Source: Methylotenera sp. (lineage in GTDB: Bacteria; Pseudomonadota; Gammaproteobacteria; Burkholderiales; Burkholderiaceae_C). From it: a DNA stretch of 46,555 nt. This document shows positions 26,406 through 33,968 of the stretch, in pieces (position 1 is the stretch's first letter; every line of letters starts with the position of its first letter). A model generated the notes under the pieces. That model saw only the letters and a program-made list of their open reading frames with translations. It was not told where the DNA came from and ran no database searches. Location of the stretch: assembly GCA_021738245.1 (NCBI GenBank), contig JAIPCJ010000014.1, forward strand, positions 1 through 46,555, given 5' to 3'. A program made the translations under genes and the position numbers.

Positions 26406-28646
26406 TCAGATCGCCAGGGCTGCATCCGCGCCCGCAGCCCGAGGCAGCAGGGCCAGGCCACCTCGCAGGCTCCAGGCCTGCACATGCCCGAGCCGCCGCA
26501 GTGCGCGGGCCGCTTGGGCACTGCGGTTGCCGCTGCGGCAGAAGCAGACGATGGGCGCGCCCGGCGGGAGTGACCGCCACTGCGCGAGCGCCTCCGGCAA
26601 ACCCGACAGCGCGACGGCCTGGCGGCGCACCCGGCCACCGAGTTGGGGCGCCTGACCGAGCCGCTGCTCGTAGGGCTCGCGCACGTCGACCAGCAACAGG
26701 TCAGGATGGCGCGCCAGCAGGGCTTGAACCTCTGCCAGGCTGATCTCGCTGGCCGCCAGCGCGCAGCCGGCGTCGACTCGGGCGCCGCAGGCCACGGTCT
26801 GGTAGGCCGTCAGGGCCAGGTCTTGCTCCAACGCCGCCTTGGCGGCAGCAAAACCCGCGGCGTCGATGCGCCCGGTCAGCACATCGGCCAGCAGCGGCTG
26901 GGCCTCGCACTCCACAGCCAGTGTGCTGGCGAAGCGATCGTCGTAGTCGTGCCCGGGCAGCAGCAAGGTCTGTTCGCCCACGGCGGCGCGCAAGGCCAGC
27001 AGCGAGCCGGCGTAGGCCAGTGGCGCACTCTGTTCGAAATCACTGCGCCCGAGCGCGCCTGGCATGACGGTGTCGCCAACGAAGGCCCACTGCAGGCCGC
27101 GCGCATCGTGCAGCAGGTAGGCCGTCGAGTCGTGCGTGTGGCCCGGAACAGCCAGCCGGGTCAACCAGCGGCCGCCCAGGCTCAGGCGATCGGCATCACG
27201 TGGCCAACCCAGCGCATCCACATCGCCCGGCTCTTGTGAGATGGCCTGCCAAAGGTCGGCCGCCGAAGAAGCGTGGTCACCGTGGCTGTGGGTGTCGAGC
27301 ACGGCCGCGAGCGCATAGCCCTGGCAACGCAGCCACTGGGCCAGCCGGTCGGTCAGCGCCGGCAGCGGGTCAACAAGCAGGGCACGGCGGCTGCCGGCAT
27401 CGGCCAACAGGTAGCAGCAGGCGCCGTCCACCATGAAGCGAGTCAGCCCGTCGGCGGGCGCCGCTTGCCCCGGCGTGCTCGGGTCCAGGCAGCTCTGCCG
27501 CAGAGACTCACCACAGACACGGATGCGGGCGCAGGCCTCGTCAATGAAACGGCGGTCGACCACGGGCCCGAATGACAGGCGCACGCTCGCTGCGGTTTGC
27601 CAGGCTGGCAGGCCCATGGCCTCCAGCACGTAGCTCGGCTGCGCTTTGGAGGCGCTGCAGGCCGAGCCGCCGCTCACGCGCAGTTCCGCGGCGTCGAACA
27701 GGTCCAGCAGGAGTTTGGAACTCAGGCCCGGCACCGCGAAGTTGAGCGTGGTGGGCAGGCAGAGCTCGGGCGGCGCATTGAAAAGCAGCCCAGGGAAGGC
27801 CGACTGCAGCGCTGCCGCCAGACGATCCCGGTGCACCTGCAGTGTGGCCGCGTCGCAGAAGGTGCCACCGGCCTCCAGGGCGGCCAGCACCGCGCCCAAC
27901 GCTGCGATGCCAGACATGTTCTCCGTGCCTGACCGCCAGGCGCCCTCCTGGCCACCGCCTGCGAGCAGCGGCGTGAACGGCGCGCCCTCGCGCACATAGA
28001 GCAATCCAATGCCCTTGGGTGCGTAGAGCTTGTGGCCGGAGAAGGGGGCGTAATCGATGCGCCGCTCTTCCAGCTTGAGCGGCAGCTTGCCGAGTGCCTG
28101 CACGCCGTCCACCATCCAGCGCGCCGGGCTGCCCGCCAGGGCGGCGGCAATGCCGTCCAGGTCGCTGATCACGCCGGTCTCATTGTTGGCGGCCATGGTG
28201 CAAACCAGGCCGGCCCGCGGCGCATGCGCGCGCAGCCAGGCCAGGTCGTGTCGGCCGTCACAGCCGACCGGGATGGCCAGCACGGTGAGGTTCAAACCCA
28301 GCAGCGCATTCCAGTGCTTGATGGCCTCGGGCACGGCCTTGTGCTCGGTGGCACCGTACAGCAGCAGGTCGGGCCGCGCCTCGGCCTCGCGCAGAGCGCT
28401 CAGGGCCGACAGCACCGCCGTCTGGATGCCCTCGGTCGCCCCGCTCAAGAACAGCAGCCGGCCCTGCCCGGCGCCGAGCACCCGACGGGCTCGGGCCCGC
28501 ACGCCATCCATCAGCGCTCTTGCCTTCAGGCCCGTGCTGTGCACGCTGCTGGGGTTGCCGAAGTCTTCCGCCATGGCCGCCAGCGCAGCTTCGCGCGCCT
28601 GCGGCAGCACCGGGGTGGTGGCATTGGCATCGAGATAGATTTCCAT
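26406..28646 (-). CDS. Cysteine desulfurase - persulfide dioxygenase - rhodanese fusion
   Basis: This 746-residue protein fuses three sulfur enzymes. Residues 1-380 are a NifS/IscS-type cysteine desulfurase: PLP lysine Lys206 in SGHK and the persulfide-carrying Cys330 in GGSACSAS. After a Pro/Ala linker (about 385-400), residues 400-600 are an ETHE1-like metallo-beta-lactamase persulfide dioxygenase: HSHGDH (453-458), His503, Asp525 in FVGDT, GRSDFE, and His566 in PGHDYDDR. Residues 635-735 are a rhodanese with active Cys703 in CRSGNRS. The likely flow is cysteine to enzyme persulfide, to glutathione persulfide, to sulfite or thiosulfate. Dioxygenase-rhodanese fusions are known (CstB, PRF); the added desulfurase is the unusual part. 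The ATG at 28646 is preferred to an upstream GTG at 28685. It is divergent from a DecR-like Lrp regulator. No isc or suf genes are adjacent, arguing against iron-sulfur assembly. Confidence 0.88.
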   Translation of the reverse strand: MEIYLDANATTPVLPQAREAALAAMAEDFGNPSSVHSTGLKARALMDGVRARARRVLGAGQGRLLFLSGATEGIQTAVLSALSALREAEARPDLLLYGATEHKAVPEAIKHWNALLGLNLTVLAIPVGCDGRHDLAWLRAHAPRAGLVCTMAANNETGVISDLDGIAAALAGSPARWMVDGVQALGKLPLKLEERRIDYAPFSGHKLYAPKGIGLLYVREGAPFTPLLAGGGQEGAWRSGTENMSGIAALGAVLAALEAGGTFCDAATLQVHRDRLAAALQSAFPGLLFNAPPELCLPTTLNFAVPGLSSKLLLDLFDAAELRVSGGSACSASKAQPSYVLEAMGLPAWQTAASVRLSFGPVVDRRFIDEACARIRVCGESLRQSCLDPSTPGQAAPADGLTRFMVDGACCYLLADAGSRRALLVDPLPALTDRLAQWLRCQGYALAAVLDTHSHGDHASSAADLWQAISQEPGDVDALGWPRDADRLSLGGRWLTRLAVPGHTHDSTAYLLHDARGLQWAFVGDTVMPGALGRSDFEQSAPLAYAGSLLALRAAVGEQTLLLPGHDYDDRFASTLAVECEAQPLLADVLTGRIDAAGFAAAKAALEQDLALTAYQTVACGARVDAGCALAASEISLAEVQALLARHPDLLLVDVREPYEQRLGQAPQLGGRVRRQAVALSGLPEALAQWRSLPPGAPIVCFCRSGNRSAQAARALRRLGHVQAWSLRGGLALLPRAAGADAALAI

Positions 28647-28739
28647 GGGGTACTCGGCAGAGGGAATGGCGAAGATTGTTCCCACGCCACTGAAGCAACG
28701 GCTTGCGCGTGCGGCTACGTTTTGGCAGTTTCATGGTTT

Positions 28740-28759
28740 CCAATGCTGCCTATCATTGG
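28740..28759. promoter_or_regulatory. Perfect dyad in the Lrp / sulfur-fusion divergent promoter
   Basis: CCAATG-N8-CATTGG is an exact inverted repeat ending 4 bases before the Lrp start codon. A second, wider repeat, GGCAG (28724-28728) with CTGCC (28746-28750), overlaps it. In the 117-base region shared by the two divergent genes this is the best candidate operator for the Lrp protein. Confidence 0.55.
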
Positions 28760-28763
28760 CCGC

Positions 28764-29231
28764 ATGAAATTGGATTCCATCGATCTGCGCATCCTCGACA
28801 TCCTGCAGCAGGACGCGACTCAGCAAGTCGCAGACATCGCTGCGCAGGTCGGCTTGTCGACGACCCCCTGCTGGCGGCGCATCCAGCGGCTGAAGGAGGC
28901 TGGCGTCATCACGCGACAGGTGGCGCTGCTGGACGCTCAGAAGGTCAACGTGGGCGTGACCGTCTTCGTCTCGGTGCGCACCAACCAGCACAGCCAGGCC
29001 TGGTTCGACACCTTCAAGGCCACGGTGCAAGCCATTCCGGAGGTCGTCGAGTTCTACCGCATGAGCGGCGATGTGGACTATCTGCTGCGGGTGGTGGTGC
29101 CTGACATCGCCGCCTACGACCGCGTCTACAAGCGCCTGATCGCCGGCACGCAATTGCACGATGTCAGCTCCAGCTTCGCGATGGAAGAACTCAAGCTGAC
29201 CACCGCCCTGCCCCTGAGCTACGTGCGCTGA
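28764..29231 (+). CDS. Lrp/AsnC-family regulator, DecR-like
   Basis: This 155-residue regulator has an N-terminal winged helix-turn-helix (about 5-60, with STTPCWRRIQRL) and a C-terminal RAM effector domain. Two stretches, TTPCWRR and SSFAMEELKLTTALPL, closely match my memory of E. coli DecR (YbaO), which senses cysteine and activates a cysteine desulfidase operon. The divergent neighbour is a cysteine desulfurase fusion, which fits the same logic. The ATG at 28764 is the usual Lrp N-terminus (MKLDSIDLRIL); an in-frame ATG at 28744 would place the dyad inside the gene. The cysteine ligand is inference. Confidence 0.85.
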   Translation: MKLDSIDLRILDILQQDATQQVADIAAQVGLSTTPCWRRIQRLKEAGVITRQVALLDAQKVNVGVTVFVSVRTNQHSQAWFDTFKATVQAIPEVVEFYRMSGDVDYLLRVVVPDIAAYDRVYKRLIAGTQLHDVSSSFAMEELKLTTALPLSYVR

Positions 29232-29367
29232 CGCCACCATCGCAGGCACTCGTCCACGGCAGCCGCAGTTCATCCGCCCGGGCCGGCATCTCGTCGCCCA
29301 GCCCTCGCCGGCTCAGGGCCACGACGCGACATTCACGCTCACGCCTTGCTCAACGCCGCGCCTGACC

Positions 29368-29610
29368 ATGAACACCGCCGCCCAAACCTTCGCCCTCGCC
29401 TTCGGCTCCGTGCTCGCCGCTGCGGCGATCGGCGTCGCTCTGGCCAATCACATGGCTGACGCCGCCCCATCTGCCAGTCGTTCCGCTCTGGCCACCCAGG
29501 CCGAACCCGCCTCCTCACCGGCCGCAGGCTTGCCGCAGGGCGTCACTGAACAACACCCGAGTGCCGAAGCGCTGCGAGTCGCCCAGGCACCGGGCCGTCA
29601 GGCAATGTGA
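29368..29610 (+). CDS. Small exported or membrane-anchored protein, unknown function
   Basis: This 80-residue protein has an N-terminal hydrophobic helix (about 7-26, ALAFGSVLAAAAIGVALA) that could be a signal anchor or signal peptide, followed by a low-complexity Ala/Ser/Pro-rich tail. The GC-rich third codon positions fit the genome. It is not recognised as any family, and no strong ribosome binding site is visible. It stands alone between the Lrp gene and the next hairpin. Confidence 0.45.
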   Translation: MNTAAQTFALAFGSVLAAAAIGVALANHMADAAPSASRSALATQAEPASSPAAGLPQGVTEQHPSAEALRVAQAPGRQAM

Positions 29611-29666
29611 GACGACCTGCACCTGGCGTGCGGCGCCGCCTTGTCCCCGCCGTACGTGGGCAACCC

Positions 29667-29714
29667 TGTTGATAACCGCTGCACCCCACGGCTAAGCCCT
29701 TGTCAGCCAAGGGC
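29667..29714. other. DnaA-box-like nonamer and short hairpin in an otherwise empty stretch
   Basis: In the stretch 29611-29760, which shows no gene, TGTTGATAA (29667-29675; TTATCAACA on the other strand) differs by one base from the DnaA box consensus. A 7-bp hairpin GCCCTTG / CAAGGGC (29696-29702 with 29708-29714) follows. A single box is not evidence of an origin. Confidence 0.35.
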
Positions 29715-29760
29715 GCCCGCTTCACTGCTTCAAAAGAAGGCACATCGGATCGTCCGAGGC

Positions 29761-29934
29761 ATGAGCCCGTCGAGTGAGATCCGCGATGCACAGCAGGGTC
29801 GCGTGATGTACCCCGGGTTCAAAGCCCCGCCCCAGGTTTCCGGCTGCGTGGGCTACACGATCTGGCTGACGGAGCGGCATGTCGTCTACCTGGGACGGCG
29901 CGGCGAGAGCCACGTAGAGCGCTCTCCTGATTGA
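29761..29934 (+). CDS. Possible small protein, unknown function
   Basis: An open frame of 57 residues, with an internal ATG at 29806 giving 42. The segment GCVGYTIWLTERHVVYLGRRGE looks like a compact beta-hairpin, and third positions are strongly G/C. No family is recognised and the ribosome binding site is poor. Homologues of the same length would be needed to accept it as a gene. Confidence 0.35.
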   Translation: MSPSSEIRDAQQGRVMYPGFKAPPQVSGCVGYTIWLTERHVVYLGRRGESHVERSPD

Positions 29935-29995
29935 GCACCCGCGGCAATTCCCCGCCAAGCGCCTCAACGGTCACCCAACGCTGCTGGCCGTGCTC

Positions 29996-30035
29996 AAAAG
30001 CAAAACGGCCCAGCGGTTTGAATCGCTGGGCCGTT
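29996..30035 (-). terminator. Rho-independent terminator after tRNA-His
   Basis: A perfect 12-bp stem (30004-30015 with 30024-30035) and 8-base loop are followed on the minus strand by TTTTGCTTTT. It lies 18 bases past the tRNA-His 3' end and probably terminates the ppiD - tRNA-His transcript. Confidence 0.9.
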
Positions 30036-30053
30036 GATTGGCTTAATGCGTAT

Positions 30054-30129
30054 TGGGGTGGCTGATGGGACTCGAACCCACGACAACAGGAATCACAATC
30101 CTGGACTCTACCAACTGAGCTACAGCCAC
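30054..30129 (-). tRNA. tRNA-His (anticodon GTG)
   Basis: A 76-base tRNA on the minus strand with acceptor GTGGCTG/CAGCCAC, anticodon loop TTGTGAT giving GTG, T-loop TTCGAGT and an encoded CCA (30054-30056). The base before the 5' end is G on the minus strand (30130) and position 73 is C, the G-1:C73 identity pair of histidine tRNAs. Confidence 0.97.
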
Positions 30130-30157
30130 CGCAGAGCCAAAAAGTATAACCTAAAAA

Positions 30158-32071
30158 TCAGGGTGCGCTAGCTGCCGAGGCGGGCGCGGCAACTTTAATC
30201 ACCGCCTTGTACTGGCTCTTGAGTGCCGCCAGGTAGGCCTGCCCTTCGGCACGCGCCCAGGCACCGGCGTACTGCTGGGCAGCGCGCTTGTCGTCGATCA
30301 CGGCGACATCGCGGGGTTGCAGTTGGTTGATGCGCACCACCACGTAGCCGCCATCTTCCGAGGCGACGCCAACGACGGCGGGCAGCTTGGTGGCGTCGGC
30401 ACCAAGCACGGCTTCAAGTTGCGCGCGGCTCAGGGCCTGGGGCTTGGCGCGCGAGACTGTCACGGCGGCTTCGAGCCCCGCGGTATCTGCGGGGTTGGCC
30501 TTCAGCGCGGCCAGGCGAGCCTCGCCAGCCTTCTTGGCCTGCTCGGCAGCGAGCTTGCGCACCAGTTGGCCACGAACCTGAGCCTTCACATCTGCCAGCG
30601 GCGGCACACGGGCCGGGTTGTATTGCGTGACCCGAGCCGACACGAGCTGACTGGGGCCCGTTTCAACGGCCTCGGTGTTGCGCTTGTTGCGCAGTGCGTC
30701 GGCGCCGAAGATCGCCTCCAGCAGCTTGGTCGAGGCGAGCGGGCCGGCAGCGCCGGGCAGCGGCTGGCGCCCAACGGTGGCGGTCTGCACCTGGAGCTTC
30801 AGCTTGTCGGCCGCAGGCTGCAGGCTGTCGGACTGCTCGTAGACCAGGTTGCCGAACTGTTCGGCTGCCTCGGAGTAGCGACGCTGGGCCAATTGCTTGC
30901 GCACCTCGGCCTCGACTTCAGCGCGCACAGCCTCGAAGGGCTTCTTGTCGCCGCCGCGGGTGCCGGTGAGCTGGATGATGTGGTAGCCGAAGTCGGTCTC
31001 GACCAGGTTGCTGATCTCACCGGGCTTCATGGCATATACGGCGGCATCGAACTCCTTGACCATGGCGCCACGGCCGAAGAAGTCGAGGTCACCACCATTG
31101 GCGGCCGAGCCTTCGTCCTGCGAGTTCTTCTTGGCCAGCGCGGCGAAATCGCCGGGGTTCTTGCGGACCTGGGCCAGGATCTCTTCTGCCTTGGCCTTGG
31201 CCTTGGCGCGCTCTTCAGCAGGCGCGCTGCGGTCAGCCTTGATGAGGATGTGGCTGGCGCGACGCTCTTCCGGCACGCCGAAACGCGCGGCGTTCTCCTT
31301 GTAGTAGGTCTGGAGGTCGTCCTCGGTGAACTTGACGTCTTTCTTGAGCGCGTCAATGTCGAGCACGACGTACTGGATCTGGGCCGACTCGGGCAACTGG
31401 AACTTGGCCGCGTTCGCGGGTTCCTTGTAGAAGGCCTCGATCTCGGCATCGGTCGGAGCCAGCTTGGCCGCGAAGTCCTTGATGTCGAAGCGTTGCACCT
31501 GCACTTCGCGCTGCTGCAGCAGAGCATCGAAGGCCAGCTTGGGCGAGGCGGTGCCCACCGTCGGCGACGACTCGATCGGCCCGGTCACCTGACGCAGGGC
31601 GTAGTCCTGACGCAGGCGCTCCAGGAAGATCGACGGCGTCATGCCCTGGGCTGCGAGCAGCGCCTTGTTGACCGTGCCATCCGCATTGCGCAGGAAGGCG
31701 AACTGCGGGTCGGCCCAGAAGCGGGCTGCCACAGCCTCGGGGCTGGGCGTGAAGTGCTGCTGGTCAGCCGCCACCTTGAGCGTGCGCTCGGTCACCAGGC
31801 CTTCGAGGGCCTGGCGCTTGGCCTCGGGGCTGTCGAGCAGCTTGGCGTCGATCGTGGGGTTCTGGCGGCGAACGCGCTCGGCCTGGTCACGCTGCGCCGC
31901 GTCCCATTCCGCCTGGGTGATCTTGCGACCGTTCACGCTGGCCACGCCGGCATTGGCGCCGTCCATCATGCTCGTGTAGCCCTGCATGCCCACGAAGGCG
32001 AAGGACGGCAGGATCAGGATCAGCAGGATGAACTGGAACAGGCGGGTGTGCTTGCGGACGAAATCGAACAT
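30158..32071 (-). CDS. ppiD: Periplasmic folding chaperone PpiD (SurA_N/parvulin)
   Basis: This 637-residue protein has one N-terminal transmembrane helix (about 12-30, FQFILLILILPSFAFVG) anchoring it to the inner membrane, a SurA_N-like chaperone region (about 35-200), one parvulin peptidyl-prolyl isomerase domain (about 265-370, RRASHILIK through FGYHIIQL) and a long C-terminal chaperone region. It helps newly exported proteins fold near the Sec translocon. Length is typical. The upstream neighbour on the strand is tRNA-Val, then hupB, matching the lon-hupB-ppiD order of many proteobacteria, except that lon is replaced here by pgsA. Confidence 0.93.
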   Translation of the reverse strand: MFDFVRKHTRLFQFILLILILPSFAFVGMQGYTSMMDGANAGVASVNGRKITQAEWDAAQRDQAERVRRQNPTIDAKLLDSPEAKRQALEGLVTERTLKVAADQQHFTPSPEAVAARFWADPQFAFLRNADGTVNKALLAAQGMTPSIFLERLRQDYALRQVTGPIESSPTVGTASPKLAFDALLQQREVQVQRFDIKDFAAKLAPTDAEIEAFYKEPANAAKFQLPESAQIQYVVLDIDALKKDVKFTEDDLQTYYKENAARFGVPEERRASHILIKADRSAPAEERAKAKAKAEEILAQVRKNPGDFAALAKKNSQDEGSAANGGDLDFFGRGAMVKEFDAAVYAMKPGEISNLVETDFGYHIIQLTGTRGGDKKPFEAVRAEVEAEVRKQLAQRRYSEAAEQFGNLVYEQSDSLQPAADKLKLQVQTATVGRQPLPGAAGPLASTKLLEAIFGADALRNKRNTEAVETGPSQLVSARVTQYNPARVPPLADVKAQVRGQLVRKLAAEQAKKAGEARLAALKANPADTAGLEAAVTVSRAKPQALSRAQLEAVLGADATKLPAVVGVASEDGGYVVVRINQLQPRDVAVIDDKRAAQQYAGAWARAEGQAYLAALKSQYKAVIKVAAPASAASAP

Positions 32072-32196
32072 CTCGGGAAGCCTTGGGGGTCAAGCGCGAA
32101 GAATCAAACGCGACGAAGGCGAACCGAGGTTCGCCTTCGAGGGGATCCGCATTCTAGATGCGTCCACTTGGGAGGCGGCGAGCCGCCAAGATTGGG

Positions 32197-32272
32197 TGGT
32201 GGGCGCTGACGGGCTCGAACCGCCGACAATCTCCGTGTAAGGGAGGTGCTCTACCAACTGAGCTAAGCGCCC
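32197..32272 (-). tRNA. tRNA-Val (anticodon TAC)
   Basis: A 76-base tRNA on the minus strand with acceptor GGGCGCT/AGCGCCC, D-arm GCTC/GAGC, anticodon loop CTTACAC giving TAC, T-arm GGCGG/CCGTC and encoded ACCA (32197-32200). The outermost anticodon-stem pair is a C27-A43 mismatch. Confidence 0.96.
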
Positions 32273-32297
32273 GACTGTGCCGGGAGGGCAGGACCGG

Positions 32298-32570
32298 TCA
32301 GTTGACCGCGTCCTTCAGGGCCTTGCCCGGCTTGAACTTGGGCACCTTGGCCGACTTGATCTTGATGGTGGCGCCGGTGCGGGGGTTGCGGCCGGCGCGC
32401 GCCGCCCGCTTGGTGATGCTGAACGTGCCGAAGCCCACGAGGGACACGGTGCCGTTTTTCTTCAGCGTGGTCTTCACGCCGCCGATGACGGCTTCGAGCG
32501 CACGGCCTGCAGCGGCCTTGGAAATGTCGGCCTGCTTGGCGATGTGCTCGATCAATTCGGACTTGTTCAC
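32298..32570 (-). CDS. hupB: DNA-binding protein HU
   Basis: This 90-residue nucleoid protein begins at a GTG (32570) with the canonical [11 protein letters not shown]-terminus and has the DNA-binding arm [12 protein letters not shown] and the C-terminal [25 protein letters not shown] sequence precedes the GTG. Length matches the family exactly, which supports the GTG over longer in-frame starts. It is followed by tRNA-Val after 25 bases. Confidence 0.95.
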   Translation of the reverse strand: MNKSELIEHIAKQADISKAAAGRALEAVIGGVKTTLKKNGTVSLVGFGTFSITKRAARAGRNPRTGATIKIKSAKVPKFKPGKALKDAVN

Positions 32571-32787
32571 TCGTGCCCCCTCATGACAATTCAGCGGACT
32601 GTGGAGCCCTGCACCCGCCTGGGGCGTGCAAGGCTGCGATGAGACGTCAGACCCGCGAACTGCATGATCGGATGCCACTGTAAAGCGACGGCGGTCACAC
32701 GCGGGGAAGCGGATTCTAGACGCGCGCCTCGAAACGCGAGGGGCGGGAAAAGTCCCGATACAACTCGATGTCCGGGCCGCGCGCTGC

Positions 32788-33354
32788 TCAGCGGGCTTTT
32801 GCGCGGATCTCGGGAACGGCCTTCTGCAGGTAGTAGACCATCGACCAGATCGTCAGCACCACGGCTGCGTAGATGAGCCATGTGCCCCACAGCCGCGTGG
32901 GGATCAGGCCGAACAGGCGACCGTCGTAGAGCAGGAAGGGAATCGCCACCATCTGCACGGTGGTCTTGAGCTTGCCCACCATGTGCACGGCAACGCTGCG
33001 CGACGCGCCGATCTGCGCCATCCACTCACGCAGGGCCGAGATCGCGATCTCGCGACCCACGATGACCAGGGCCACGAAGGCGTTGACCCGGCCCAGCTCC
33101 AGCAGGATGAGCAGGGCGGAGCACACCAGGAACTTGTCAGCCACGGGGTCCAGGAAGGCGCCGAAGGACGAGGTCTGGTTGAGCTTGCGCGCGAGGTAGC
33201 CGTCCAGCCAATCGGTCAGGGCGACCACGATGAACAAGACGGTCGCAAACAGGTTCTGATGGACAGGCGCCAGGTCCAGGTAGAACACCCCGACGATCAG
33301 CGGGATGGCCACGATGCGGGCCCAGGTCAGCAGAGTCGGCAGGGTCAGGAACAT
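32788..33354 (-). CDS. pgsA: CDP-diacylglycerol-glycerol-3-phosphate 3-phosphatidyltransferase
   Basis: This 188-residue inner membrane enzyme makes phosphatidylglycerophosphate, the committed step to phosphatidylglycerol and cardiolipin. It contains the CDP-alcohol phosphotransferase motif DG-x2-AR-x8-G-x3-D-x3-D (DGYLAR ... [10 protein letters not shown], about 52-75) and about five transmembrane helices. The ATG at 33354 gives the usual [13 protein letters not shown] start. In many Burkholderiales it directly follows uvrC; here a lipoprotein gene lies between. Confidence 0.94.
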   Translation of the reverse strand: MFLTLPTLLTWARIVAIPLIVGVFYLDLAPVHQNLFATVLFIVVALTDWLDGYLARKLNQTSSFGAFLDPVADKFLVCSALLILLELGRVNAFVALVIVGREIAISALREWMAQIGASRSVAVHMVGKLKTTVQMVAIPFLLYDGRLFGLIPTRLWGTWLIYAAVVLTIWSMVYYLQKAVPEIRAKAR

Positions 33355-33429
33355 GGCGGCGATTGTGCCCAAGCCGGCGCCCTGCCCCGGAACAGTGCGG
33401 TGCGACTGTGGCTAGAAGGTTGCATCCCC

Positions 33430-33951
33430 TCAGTTCAGTGTCAACGGCTTGAAGCGCATGTCTTCTTCAAAGAGGAAGGTTTCCGTGAACCGCCAGGGCT
33501 CGGGCATGCGGCGCACATCACCGAAAGGCGCGGCGCGGTGCACCGCGTCGATGGCCATCTGCAACGTCTCCGGCGCATAGCGCGGCTTGCGTACGACGTT
33601 CACGCGCTTGACGCTGCCATCCGCCTTCACCTCCACCTCCAGCACCACCAAGGTGAGCAGATGCGTCGGCGCGGTCGTCATGTAGGTGCGGTCCGGGTTG
33701 GCCATCACGAGGCGCTCGGCGGCCTGGCGGCGCAGTTCGTCGTGTGAACGCACCGCCCTGGGCGCTGGCAACGCGGCAGGCTTGGGCGCCGCCGCCGCCG
33801 CAGGTGATGCCTGCGGACCGGGTGCAGCCGCGGGAGGCGGCACCGGGACGGCCCGCGGTGCGGGTGCCGGCGGCGGCGTCGTGGCGCAACCGGCCAGCAC
33901 GGGCCCGATGAGCCATCGCGCGGTGCGCTTGAGACCTTGGATGATCTTCAT
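33430..33951 (-). CDS. Proline-rich lipoprotein with TonB-like C-terminal domain
   Basis: This 173-residue protein has a lipoprotein signal (about 1-22, lipobox LAGC), then a Pro/Ala-rich stretch (about 25-67) and a C-terminal domain (about 70-173) resembling the TonB energy-transducer fold: LEVEVKADGSVKRVNVVRKP is the typical beta-strand with turn. Unlike true TonB it has no transmembrane anchor and would be tethered by lipid. It may be a cell-envelope protein that contacts outer membrane proteins; function is not known. The ATG at 33951 has a strong AGGAG. It lies 17 bases after uvrC, in the same direction. Confidence 0.75.
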   Translation of the reverse strand: MKIIQGLKRTARWLIGPVLAGCATTPPPAPAPRAVPVPPPAAAPGPQASPAAAAAPKPAALPAPRAVRSHDELRRQAAERLVMANPDRTYMTTAPTHLLTLVVLEVEVKADGSVKRVNVVRKPRYAPETLQMAIDAVHRAAPFGDVRRMPEPWRFTETFLFEEDMRFKPLTLN

Positions 33952-33968
33952 GGGTTCTCCTGAGCGCC

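Noticed and set aside
26406-28646. Assembly join of separate genes creating the sulfur fusion
   Set aside because: The frame is continuous, codon use is uniform, and the linker is a typical Pro/Ala-rich interdomain segment; a join error cannot be fully excluded from sequence alone.
29667-29675. Replication origin
   Set aside because: A single near-consensus DnaA box with no AT-rich unwinding region or origin genes.
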